Shown here: in pieces, positions 1-5,775 of the stretch
Layout: each line of letters starts with the position of its first letter
How positions within the stretch are numbered: the stretch's first letter is position 1
Assembly: GCA_003166055.1 (NCBI GenBank)
Contig: PMWR01000305.1
Coordinates: 5,512-14,767 of the forward strand
Direction: 5' to 3'
Length of the DNA stretch: 9,256 nucleotides
DNA from: Acidobacteriaceae bacterium
GTDB lineage: Bacteria > Acidobacteriota > Terriglobia > Terriglobales > Acidobacteriaceae
Notes under the pieces: generated by a model
The model's input: the letters and a program-made list of their open reading frames with translations, nothing else
The model's database searches: none
What the model was told of the DNA's origin: nothing
Program-made: the position numbers and the translations under genes

Positions 1-315
1 GTCGATGCCGACCTGCCGGTATGCCTCAAAGCCGGCAGCGTTCACTTCCAGTGCGTAATTTCCCGGAGGAAGCTCGGTAAACGTGAACAGGCCCTCAGGG
101 CCGGACTTGCTGTCGTAGGAGCTTCCCGTCTGGGTCTCCTTGAGCGTGATGGCCGCACCTGGGATCACGGCGCCATTTGTATCTGTTACGGTGCCGGTTA
201 GAGTTGCTCGGCCCGATTGGGCCACGACGGGGACGCCTGCCACCAAGCCAAACGCCACCAACAGCAGTAATAAGAAGCGCCACTTTTTGTGCGCCGGGGG
301 TCGTGTGTAACTCAT
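1..315 (-). CDS. N-terminal part of a TonB-dependent receptor-like outer-membrane protein with carboxypeptidase-regulatory-like domain (partial)
   Basis: The frame is open from an ATG at 315-313 to the left edge, giving 105 visible residues; the rest lies outside the window. A strong Shine-Dalgarno (AGGAGAG, complement of 321-327) sits 5 nt upstream of the ATG. Residues 1-34 are a Sec signal peptide: basic start, then a long Leu/Val-rich core ending near VVAQ. Residues 36-105 match a carboxypeptidase-regulatory-like (CarboxypepD_reg) beta-sandwich: TLTGTVTDTNGAVIPGA, then GLFTFTELPPGNYALEV. In Acidobacteriota and Bacteroidota this signal-plus-domain start is typical of Oar/SusC-like TonB-dependent receptors, which import glycans across the outer membrane. 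A secreted protein with only this domain cannot be excluded, since no plug or barrel is visible. It follows the MFS gene by 29 bp on the same strand with no terminator between, so it is probably the last gene of the GH130 operon or at least co-transcribed with it. Confidence 0.82.
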   Translation of the reverse strand, partial: MSYTRPPAHKKWRFLLLLLVAFGLVAGVPVVAQSGRATLTGTVTDTNGAVIPGAAITLKETQTGSSYDSKSGPEGLFTFTELPPGNYALEVNAAGFEAYRQVGID

Positions 316-344
316 CGTCTCTCTCCTAAACGTTCCCATGGTTC

Positions 345-1634
345 CTAGGCCTCCATTGTGGTTGCGGCGCGGCCAGCGGCGAGGAAAGTATTTCTTTCCA
401 GCGCGGACAGACCCCGTGAGATCTGGCCAGCCACCCGGATGGATAACAACTGCAGGAGCGCAATTACAGGTAATGCGTATTTGAGAGCTGCGTTTCCAGA
501 CCATCCGTAAGCGAGGGCCAGAAATAGTCCGCAACCCAGCAACCGGCCTGTAAACAGTCCGAATTCGTGGTTGAAGATGTAGGCATATTCGGTGCGATGC
601 TCCAACTGGGAGACCGCATCGATCACCTGCAACTCGATTGGGTAATAGGCAAGGTCGAGGAGAGGCTTTGCCACGATCAGGCAGGCGATGAAGATGAGCA
701 CGCCGACTGCGTTAAAAAGGATTGTGTTGGCGACTGCGCCAAAAAAGAACAGAAAAAGTCCTGCGGCAAAAACAACGATGCGATGGCGCGGCGCGGCCAA
801 ACGGCCTACCGTATACATAAGAAACGCCGAAAAGACACCGCCGATGGCCTGGGTTGCGCCCAGTGTTCCCTCCTGGCCAACGAGCAGCATGATGAGCATG
901 GCGGGCGCCGTGACGATGTAACCTTGGGCGAGCCCCTTCAGCAGGGCCAGCATGAGCATTCGCCACCACAGCGGATGAAACTTGAAGAAGACGAAACGCG
1001 TGTGTGTGGAGTTGCGGAATGTACCGCGTTCAAGGATGCCTGCGGCGAGAATCGTGAGGCCAAACACAACCACGGCGATGATGTGATAGGCGCGGTTGGG
1101 AATGCCGCCAAGCCAGCCGTAAAGAGTGGTCCCGCTGATGAACCAGCCGATCAACGCGGGAACCACGACCGCGGCCAACACCGCGACGAAATTTTCCAGG
1201 CCGTAGTAGTAGTTCCGGTTGCCATCGTTGGTGGCCGTCAGCGCCAGGAATCCGCGGTTGGCCCAGAAGAGACCGGTGGCCAGCCCCATGATCAAGCCGG
1301 AAGTCGCAACGCCAATTGGAGTGAGGATGCTGAGGTTCATCATCAGCATCATGGCCGCGCCCGAAAGAAGCATGCCGGCCGCGTAAAGATGCTTGGCTCC
1401 CACGCGGCCAAGCATCTTCCCATTCAAATAGAACGCCAAAGGTGTCGCGGCATAGATGGAAAGCTGATAAGTGACCACCTTGGCTACGGCGTGCGAGTTT
1501 CTCATGACATAGGCCGCGACGAATATCTCAATCACCGGCAGAACCAGGGCATACATCATGTTCGAAACCATCAATACCTGCATGGAGTGCGGACAACTGA
1601 GAAAGACCTCGAACTCCTTGCGCAGACGGTTCAT
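345..1634 (-). CDS. Major facilitator superfamily transporter, probable oligosaccharide/sugar carrier
   Basis: A 429-residue inner-membrane protein with about 12 hydrophobic segments, the usual length and plan for MFS carriers. Motif-A-like loops occur after segment 2 (NGKMLGRVGAKHLY, residues 71-84) and after segment 8 (VGRLAAPRHR, 276-285), as expected for the two pseudo-symmetric halves. A polar stretch at 126-148 (ANRGFLALTATNDGNRN followed by YYYGLEN) is a likely substrate-path or family-specific segment. The ATG at 1634 overlaps the GH130 stop codon (ATGA, 1634-1631), which suggests translational coupling and coordinated expression. GH130-MFS pairs occur in characterised mannoside and N-glycan loci of Bacteroidota, so import of a disaccharide or short oligosaccharide for the neighbouring enzyme is the simplest role. 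The substrate is inferred from context only. Confidence 0.88.
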   Translation of the reverse strand: MNRLRKEFEVFLSCPHSMQVLMVSNMMYALVLPVIEIFVAAYVMRNSHAVAKVVTYQLSIYAATPLAFYLNGKMLGRVGAKHLYAAGMLLSGAAMMLMMNLSILTPIGVATSGLIMGLATGLFWANRGFLALTATNDGNRNYYYGLENFVAVLAAVVVPALIGWFISGTTLYGWLGGIPNRAYHIIAVVVFGLTILAAGILERGTFRNSTHTRFVFFKFHPLWWRMLMLALLKGLAQGYIVTAPAMLIMLLVGQEGTLGATQAIGGVFSAFLMYTVGRLAAPRHRIVVFAAGLFLFFFGAVANTILFNAVGVLIFIACLIVAKPLLDLAYYPIELQVIDAVSQLEHRTEYAYIFNHEFGLFTGRLLGCGLFLALAYGWSGNAALKYALPVIALLQLLSIRVAGQISRGLSALERNTFLAAGRAATTMEA

Positions 1635-2698
1635 GGTTTCGCCCCCGCAGTCGGAGCGAGGCTGCTGAGAATGCTCTGGATGGAAAATTCCGCACCGCAG
1701 ATCACGCTGTCAGCCGCGCCGTAGTACATGGTGATTCGGTCTCCATCCACAAGGTGACCATTCGTAAAAATGACCTGGCCGAAGAAGCCCTCCAATTCAT
1801 AGGGAGTCGACGGTTCCATGATGGGAGTCTCAGACCGGGCAAGCACCCGCCAGGGTTCGCTCAGATCAAGCAGCAAAGCGCCAAGACAGTACCGATTCTC
1901 TTTGGTCGCGCCGTGATAGATTTCCAGCCAGCCTTCCGCCGTGCGGATCGGAGCTGCTCCCGCACCGACTCGCGCACTGTCCCACGAGCCTTTGCGGCTG
2001 TGGGCCAGGCAGCGGTGATTGCCCCAATGAACGAGGTCGAGAGACTCAGCCAGCCAGATGTAGTTGCCGCCCAATTCAGGGCTGCTGGGACGGTGCAGTG
2101 CGTAGTACTTCCCGCCAATCTGTTCATCGAAGATCGCACAATCCTTGTTGTGCGGAGCGAAGATCATGCCCGCGTGATGAAAGTCCCGCCAGTTGCGGGT
2201 TGTTCTGAGACCCACGCCGACACCGTGACTGGAAACCTGTGTATACGTCAGGTAATAGGTATCGCCGATCTGCGTCACACGGCAGTCCTCGATGCCGTAT
2301 GTCTCAAGCTCTCCACTTCCCATGAAGGGCGTGCTTCCGGCAGGCTCGGTAAAGTGAATACCGTCTTCGCTCGAAAGCAGACGGAGATGAGAGAGCGTCG
2401 TGAGGTAGTCCTGCCCATCGAAGCTGATTACACGGGGGTCGCTCAGATCGAGCCTGGGATCGCTCGAATCGAATTCCAGCACCTCAAGCCGGCCATCGGC
2501 ACTCAGGATGGGAAAGGAAGTCTTGCCCGCAATCTGTGCTGGCCGCTCGGCAACGCGCACCAGCAGCCAGACGCTGCCCTGATATCGAAACACCCCCGGA
2601 TTCAACAGGCATGTAACTTCCATGCCGGGCACGCTCGGGCGCAGGTCCTGCGGCTTGAGTATCGGGTTCTCGCCAAAGCGTTGAGCAAGGTCTGTCAT
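1631..2698 (-). CDS. GH130-family glycoside phosphorylase/hydrolase, cytoplasmic (probable beta-mannoside-active)
   Basis: A 355-residue protein without a signal peptide, matching the GH130 five-bladed beta-propeller. Recognisable family motifs in order are LNPG (32-35), the YGIEDCR block (134-140), PHNKDCAIF (182-190), ALHRPS (200-205), WDSARVGAGAAPI (239-251), IYHGA (260-264) and MYYGAAD (324-330). Family knowledge: characterised members split beta-mannosidic linkages, usually with inorganic phosphate to give mannose 1-phosphate, using an Asp as general acid. I expect that residue to be D138 in the ED-R block. The basic residues of the HRP and YHG motifs, which contact phosphate in phosphorylases, are kept, so phosphorolysis is more likely than hydrolysis. 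Oddities are Cys in place of the usual Pro in the EDPR block and about 45 extra residues between LNPG and that block. The ATG at 2698 is the only standard start, with an in-frame TAA 45 nt upstream. It is the first gene of the minus-strand operon with the MFS gene. Confidence 0.9.
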   Translation of the reverse strand: MTDLAQRFGENPILKPQDLRPSVPGMEVTCLLNPGVFRYQGSVWLLVRVAERPAQIAGKTSFPILSADGRLEVLEFDSSDPRLDLSDPRVISFDGQDYLTTLSHLRLLSSEDGIHFTEPAGSTPFMGSGELETYGIEDCRVTQIGDTYYLTYTQVSSHGVGVGLRTTRNWRDFHHAGMIFAPHNKDCAIFDEQIGGKYYALHRPSSPELGGNYIWLAESLDLVHWGNHRCLAHSRKGSWDSARVGAGAAPIRTAEGWLEIYHGATKENRYCLGALLLDLSEPWRVLARSETPIMEPSTPYELEGFFGQVIFTNGHLVDGDRITMYYGAADSVICGAEFSIQSILSSLAPTAGAKP

Positions 2699-2815
2699 CA
2701 GCTGCCCTTCGTGGTACTCGGAATTCGGGTATTCGTACCGCGGTTACGCGACAGAAAAAACGGGGCTGTCGAAGCCTTGAAAACTCTCAAGGAAGCACTG
2801 CACGACTGAAAAGGG

Positions 2816-2843
2816 ATTCACCGCATAAATCATTAAGAATCAA
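2816..2843 (-). promoter_or_regulatory. Candidate promoter of the GH130-MFS-receptor operon
   Basis: On the minus strand, TTGATT (complement of 2838-2843) could be a -35 box. GTGAAT (complement of 2816-2821) could be a weak -10 box after a 16-bp spacer. The match to the sigma-70 consensus is poor at -10. The main support is position: it begins 8 bp downstream of the paired ACATGT boxes, almost as in the Tat operon promoter. A weak -10 next to a bound site would fit activator dependence. Low confidence. Confidence 0.3.
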
Positions 2844-2851
2844 TGTGGCAT

Positions 2852-2868
2852 ACATGTGAGTTACATGT
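2852..2868. promoter_or_regulatory. Paired ACATGT operator upstream of the GH130 operon
   Basis: Two perfect ACATGT hexamers occupy 2852-2857 and 2863-2868, separated by GAGTT, so the repeat period is 11 bp, one helical turn. ACATGT is self-complementary, so the pair can be read as a direct or an inverted arrangement. Read on the minus strand it runs AACATGTAACTCACATGT, and the same flanks (AACATGTAA and TCACATGT) recur at the Tat operon promoter. OmpR/PhoB-type winged-helix proteins commonly bind tandem half-sites 11 bp apart, and a regulator of that class is encoded next door. The binding protein is inferred, not shown. Confidence 0.5.
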
Positions 2869-3023
2869 TTTAATGCGCAAGGATAAAAAAGATGTGCAGT
2901 TTTGACCCATACCTTGGAGTACCAATTGGAAATGAGCGAGGGGCCGAATTGGCCCAACAGCCAGCCTGACCAAAGAGCGGGAGTCTTCATCCGTGGAAGA
3001 GACTTTCTAACCGCACGCAGGTC

Positions 3024-3053
3024 TTTCCCGGAGGCTGAACGATGTGCTAGGAT
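3024..3053 (+). promoter_or_regulatory. Weak candidate promoter for the winged-helix regulator gene
   Basis: TAGGAT at 3048-3053 matches the -10 consensus at 4 of 6 positions. It is preceded by TTTCCC at 3024-3029, a weak -35, with an 18-bp spacer. Transcription would start near 3060, giving a leader of about 75 nt before the chosen ATG. No better promoter was seen in the region. Low confidence. Confidence 0.25.
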
Positions 3054-3058
3054 GCCTC

Positions 3059-3115
3059 CTGCGGATGAAGCGCATCAAAGCGTCCGCAGTTGCATGCGAC
3101 TGAATTAAATGCAAC
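3059..3115 (+). other. Two tandem inverted repeats in the leader of the regulator gene
   Basis: CTGCGGA (3059-3065) pairs with TCCGCAG (3083-3089). Immediately after, sharing base 3089, GTTGCAT (3089-3095) pairs with ATGCAAC (3109-3115). Both stems are perfect 7-bp matches with loops of 17 and 13 nt. They lie between the presumed transcription start and the ATG at 3135, so they could be RNA leader hairpins or a DNA operator for autoregulation. They also argue against translation beginning at the TTG at 3090, which lies inside the second stem. Confidence 0.4.
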
Positions 3116-3134
3116 GGGATGGGATCGAACGCGG

Positions 3135-4406
3135 ATGACGGAAGTGGATCCGGCACTTCGGGCAGATGCCCGCTGGCAACTGATTGAGAGGATTACCGCC
3201 AGCCCACCGTTTCAAAAATCGGCGCGGCTCAGGGATCTGCTGTGCTTCCTGGCAGAGAGAACTCTCCACAGCCAGGCGCAGGACTTGAGCGAGCACCGGA
3301 TCGGAAGCGCCGTCTTCGGAAAGGCTCAGGACTACAGCGTTGTCGAGGACAGTTCTGTTCGCGTACATGTCCGCCAGTTGCGTCTCAAGCTGCATGAGTA
3401 CTTTGACGGGGAAGGAAATGGAGAAGCTGTTGTTGTCGAGATTCCCAAAGGTGCTTATACAACGCTCTTTCGACCCGCCGAGCAAGCGGCCGCTTCAGAG
3501 CAGGTAGCGGCAGGATTCAACTCTGGGCACGTGCTGCGCGCACTGCCCTGGGCGCTGGCCGCCCTTTTCCTGGCCACCACCATTGCTGCCTGGTTTCATC
3601 ACCCTCCAGTCGCTGTCGCGCCTCCACCGCCATGGCCGCTGGCCGCGCTCTTCGATTCAAGCAACAGCCCGGTACAGGTGGTGGTGGCCGACATCAACTA
3701 CGGCATGATGCGTTTGGTCGATGAGCAGCCTGTGACTCTTGAGCAGTATTTAAGTCCCGCTTACAGGAGTGGAGCAGCACTGTCAAATACTCATCCCACC
3801 GCCCGTGAGGCGCGTGTGATGAAATACCTTTCGGGATCGCTTCTAACCTCTTATGCCGACGTAGTGGTGGTTGACACGCTGATGCGGGTGAGTGGTAACT
3901 CGCGAGATCGTATCACCGTGCGTTCCGCTCGTGAGTTGCGCCCGCGCGATCTTGAACAAGGCGCATTTGTCTTCGTCGGCAGCCCCAGTTCCAATCCCTG
4001 GGTTTCCTACTTTCAGGACAAGCTCAACTTTCAGGAGCGCGAAGGCGTCGTGGGCGAAAGCCTGAAGTTCTTCCAGAACATGCACCCAAAGCCTGGGGAA
4101 CTGGATACGTACCACGGCCTGACCTTCACTGGAAGCTCCGGCGAGGACTACGCCACCATCTCCTTGCTGCCGCTTGCCAATGGCCGCGGCAGCGTTCTTA
4201 TTCTGCAAGGATTGCAGCAGGAGGGTACCGAGTCCGCCGGTCTCTTTCTGGCCGACGCCGGCAACCGGCGAAAGCTGCAGGAAGCCCTGGGCTTCTCCGG
4301 TTCCCCCACTCAGCCTGTATATTTTGAAGCACTCATTCGGACTCAGGCAGTAGCCGGCGCGCCCGACGCCACATCGATCGTCGCCACGCGCGTCATCCAT
4401 CCCTGA
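3135..4406 (+). CDS. Membrane-anchored transcriptional regulator with N-terminal OmpR/PhoB-like winged helix
   Basis: A 423-residue protein. Residues 13-112 form a winged-helix DNA-binding domain of the sort common in Acidobacteriota: SPPFQKSARLRDLLCFLAE, then SEHRIGSAVFG, VRVHVRQLRLKLHEYF and a wing ending EIPKGAYTTLF. One hydrophobic segment (about 133-154) and a Pro-rich linker (HHPPVAVAPPPPWP) follow. Residues 170-423 would then lie in the periplasm, a ToxR/CadC-like topology. This outer domain is unrecognised; it includes the motif GSPSSNPWVSYFQDKLNF (282-299). It could sense a sugar or the Tat proteins, but that is inference. I chose ATG 3135 over an in-frame TTG at 3090, which has no ribosome site and falls in a hairpin; the 3135 site itself is only weakly supported (GGGAT upstream). 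The gene lies between two GH130-containing operons, divergent from one and convergent with the other, a natural position for a shared local regulator. Confidence 0.8.
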   Translation: MTEVDPALRADARWQLIERITASPPFQKSARLRDLLCFLAERTLHSQAQDLSEHRIGSAVFGKAQDYSVVEDSSVRVHVRQLRLKLHEYFDGEGNGEAVVVEIPKGAYTTLFRPAEQAAASEQVAAGFNSGHVLRALPWALAALFLATTIAAWFHHPPVAVAPPPPWPLAALFDSSNSPVQVVVADINYGMMRLVDEQPVTLEQYLSPAYRSGAALSNTHPTAREARVMKYLSGSLLTSYADVVVVDTLMRVSGNSRDRITVRSARELRPRDLEQGAFVFVGSPSSNPWVSYFQDKLNFQEREGVVGESLKFFQNMHPKPGELDTYHGLTFTGSSGEDYATISLLPLANGRGSVLILQGLQQEGTESAGLFLADAGNRRKLQEALGFSGSPTQPVYFEALIRTQAVAGAPDATSIVATRVIHP

Positions 4407-4445
4407 GCGAGACGGCCGCGGATTGGTTCCGTGACCGTTTCGCTC
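4405..4445. terminator. Stem-loop between convergent genes, possible bidirectional terminator
   Basis: GAGCGAGACGG (4405-4415) pairs with CCGTTTCGCTC (4435-4445), an 11-bp stem with one G-T wobble and a 19-nt loop. It begins inside the TGA stop codon (4404-4406) of the regulator gene and ends 23 bp from the stop of the convergent GH130-like gene. No T-tract follows on either strand, so it is not a classical intrinsic terminator. It may act as an RNA 3' end stabiliser or a factor-assisted terminator for both transcripts. Confidence 0.45.
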
Positions 4446-4468
4446 GTCAGGCATATTGCGATGGCGCG

Positions 4469-5728
4469 TCAGCGAACGGCCGGAGCGGTGGCGAGGCATG
4501 TGTAGTATTCACTGCCGCCGTAGTAGACCCACCACTTGCCCTGGTATCGCGTGAGGCCGTTGAAGAAGATGCAGTCCGCGAAGCTGGAGATCGGCTTGTG
4601 TGGCGGCTCGGCGGAGAAGCCGTTCTCGTAGGGGTATTTGGTTTCCGCAAAGAGCGGTGAACGGGGAAGAAAACGGACCGGTTTGGCCACATCGGTCTTG
4701 GAGATCAGAATTTCGCCGACTCCGTAGAAGTGCCCGGTGTGCGCCCCGCCGGTGAAGAGCACGATGTTTTCCGGCTGCGCCGGATCGTAGTCGCCCAGCG
4801 CAAAGCAGCACTCGCCGCCCGGCATCCGATGCGGGTTCTCCCGCGATTCCCAATGCAGCAGGTCTTCTGAGGTCGCGACCAGATTGTCGTCGATGTACAT
4901 CACGTATTTCCCGTTAACGCGGATGGCTTCGTTCTCCGGGCTCTGCAGGACGACGCCGTTGCGATGGATGCGCTTCGACTGGGGAAACAGGATGCCGGGC
5001 CTGGTCCAGTTCAGAAGATCGGTAGAAGTGGAAACCACGATCCCGTTCATGCTGGTGTCGCCTTGCTTTTCCCATAACCACTGATTGCAAAACAGGTAAA
5101 AGGTATCCCCGCGCCGGACCACGTTGACGTCTTCGTAACTGAAGCGACGGTCCTCGCCTTTTCTGAAGAAGGGGCTATGACGGTTGTCCTTGGCGAAGTG
5201 CACTCCGTCCTTGCTGCTGGCCACTCCGATGTCGCAGATGTAGTCGATGGGGCTGTTTTGCTGGATATCGATCGGACTCTCGCCACGATAGATGTAATAG
5301 AAGACGCCGTCTTTCACGACGATGGATCCGTTGTGCACGCCGCCGGAGAAATGTCCCCGGTCCCAAGCTCCCGGAGTCGGGGCCAGCACCGGATTGTTCA
5401 TGTGCTTGGTGAAGGGGCCGATGGCCCAGGGATTGTCGGTGAACATATCCATCTGGTCGGGCAAGTCGTGAGAAAAATCGCCCCACCACCGGTCGATGCT
5501 GAAAGATTGGTTGCGCCAGGTCGCTTCGTTGTCGGCGCTGGGGAATTGCCAGGCAAACATCCCCTTTTCGTCCTGGGGATTGTCGCGCTTCTTCTCCGGG
5601 GCAGCCTGCTGCACAGAGGCGCCGGCGAATGGCGAACACGTTGCGGCAGCGGCTGCCGCAGCCAGAAAAGAACGGCGCGAAAACCGATGAGCCGAAATCG
5701 AAGGCATCGTACCTGAGCTGCTCTTCAT
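4469..5728 (-). CDS. Tat-exported GH130-like five-bladed beta-propeller protein with altered active-site motifs
   Basis: 419 residues from the ATG at 5728. A Tat signal lies near the N-terminus (HRFSRRSFLAAAAAAAT). Propeller motifs parallel the cytoplasmic GH130 in order: NNPVLAP, HNGSIVVKDGVFYYIYRG, IGVASSKDGVHF, YEDVNVVRRGDTFYLF, VVSTSTDLLNW, AIRVNGKYVMYI, ENIVLFTGG, PYENGF and KWWVYYGGSE. Differences matter: the ED-R block is YEDVN (Arg lost), the KD and HRP motifs are not kept, and the terminal YYG-x-x-D ends in Glu. Phosphate-binding residues therefore seem absent. A hydrolase, a different specificity or a binding role is more likely than phosphorolysis, which would anyway be unexpected outside the cytoplasm. 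Start choice: an upstream in-frame ATG at 5779 overlaps the preceding stop as ATGA but has no Shine-Dalgarno, whereas 5728 has GAGGA 5 nt upstream and gives a normal-length Tat leader. If 5779 is used the protein has 436 residues. It is the second gene of the Tat operon. Confidence 0.8.
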   Translation of the reverse strand: MKSSSGTMPSISAHRFSRRSFLAAAAAAATCSPFAGASVQQAAPEKKRDNPQDEKGMFAWQFPSADNEATWRNQSFSIDRWWGDFSHDLPDQMDMFTDNPWAIGPFTKHMNNPVLAPTPGAWDRGHFSGGVHNGSIVVKDGVFYYIYRGESPIDIQQNSPIDYICDIGVASSKDGVHFAKDNRHSPFFRKGEDRRFSYEDVNVVRRGDTFYLFCNQWLWEKQGDTSMNGIVVSTSTDLLNWTRPGILFPQSKRIHRNGVVLQSPENEAIRVNGKYVMYIDDNLVATSEDLLHWESRENPHRMPGGECCFALGDYDPAQPENIVLFTGGAHTGHFYGVGEILISKTDVAKPVRFLPRSPLFAETKYPYENGFSAEPPHKPISSFADCIFFNGLTRYQGKWWVYYGGSEYYTCLATAPAVR

Positions 5729-5733
5729 GGGAA

Positions 5734-5738
5734 TCCTC
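5734..5738 (-). promoter_or_regulatory. Ribosome-binding site favouring the start at 5728
   Basis: The complement of 5734-5738 reads GAGGA and is followed by TTCCC and the ATG at 5728-5726. No comparable site precedes the alternative ATGs at 5779 or 5740. This decides the start I chose for the Tat GH130-like protein. Confidence 0.55.
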
Positions 5739-5775
5739 ATTGGGAAGAGTTGCGCTATATCGGTCTGTTCCGTGG

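Larger units (their letters stand above)
2699..3134. promoter_or_regulatory. Divergent regulatory region between the GH130 operon and the winged-helix regulator gene
   Basis: A 436-bp stretch with no credible gene. It holds the paired ACATGT boxes and a weak GH130 promoter. In the GH130 leader (minus strand) there are two short stem-loops: CCTTGA/TCAAGG at 2775-2792 and CGACAG/CTGTCG at 2749-2771. A small palindrome, GGGCC-gaatt-GGCCC, lies at 2941-2955. On the regulator side there is a weak promoter and two tandem inverted repeats. The AT-rich part is confined to about 2821-2905, which is where promoter elements would be expected. Confidence 0.6.

Noticed and set aside
567..1724. Long plus-strand open frame opposite the MFS gene
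   Set aside because: It is rich in His/Gln/Asp/Arg with no fold or family resemblance and no ribosome site; the opposite strand encodes a clear 12-span transporter.
1754..2809. Long plus-strand open frame opposite the GH130 gene
   Set aside because: Antisense shadow of a gene with many GH130 motifs; no protein family resemblance.
2852..2868. LacI-type operator reading of the ACATGT pair
   Set aside because: LacI-family operators usually are single palindromes with a central CG; here there are two spaced boxes without it, and no LacI-type gene is in the window.
3090..3134. N-terminal extension of the regulator from a TTG at 3090
   Set aside because: The TTG lies inside a hairpin arm, has no Shine-Dalgarno, and the added residues do not belong to the winged-helix domain.
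3365..3370. ACATGT inside the regulator coding sequence
   Set aside because: Single box within codons of the winged-helix domain with no partner at 11 bp; consistent with chance.
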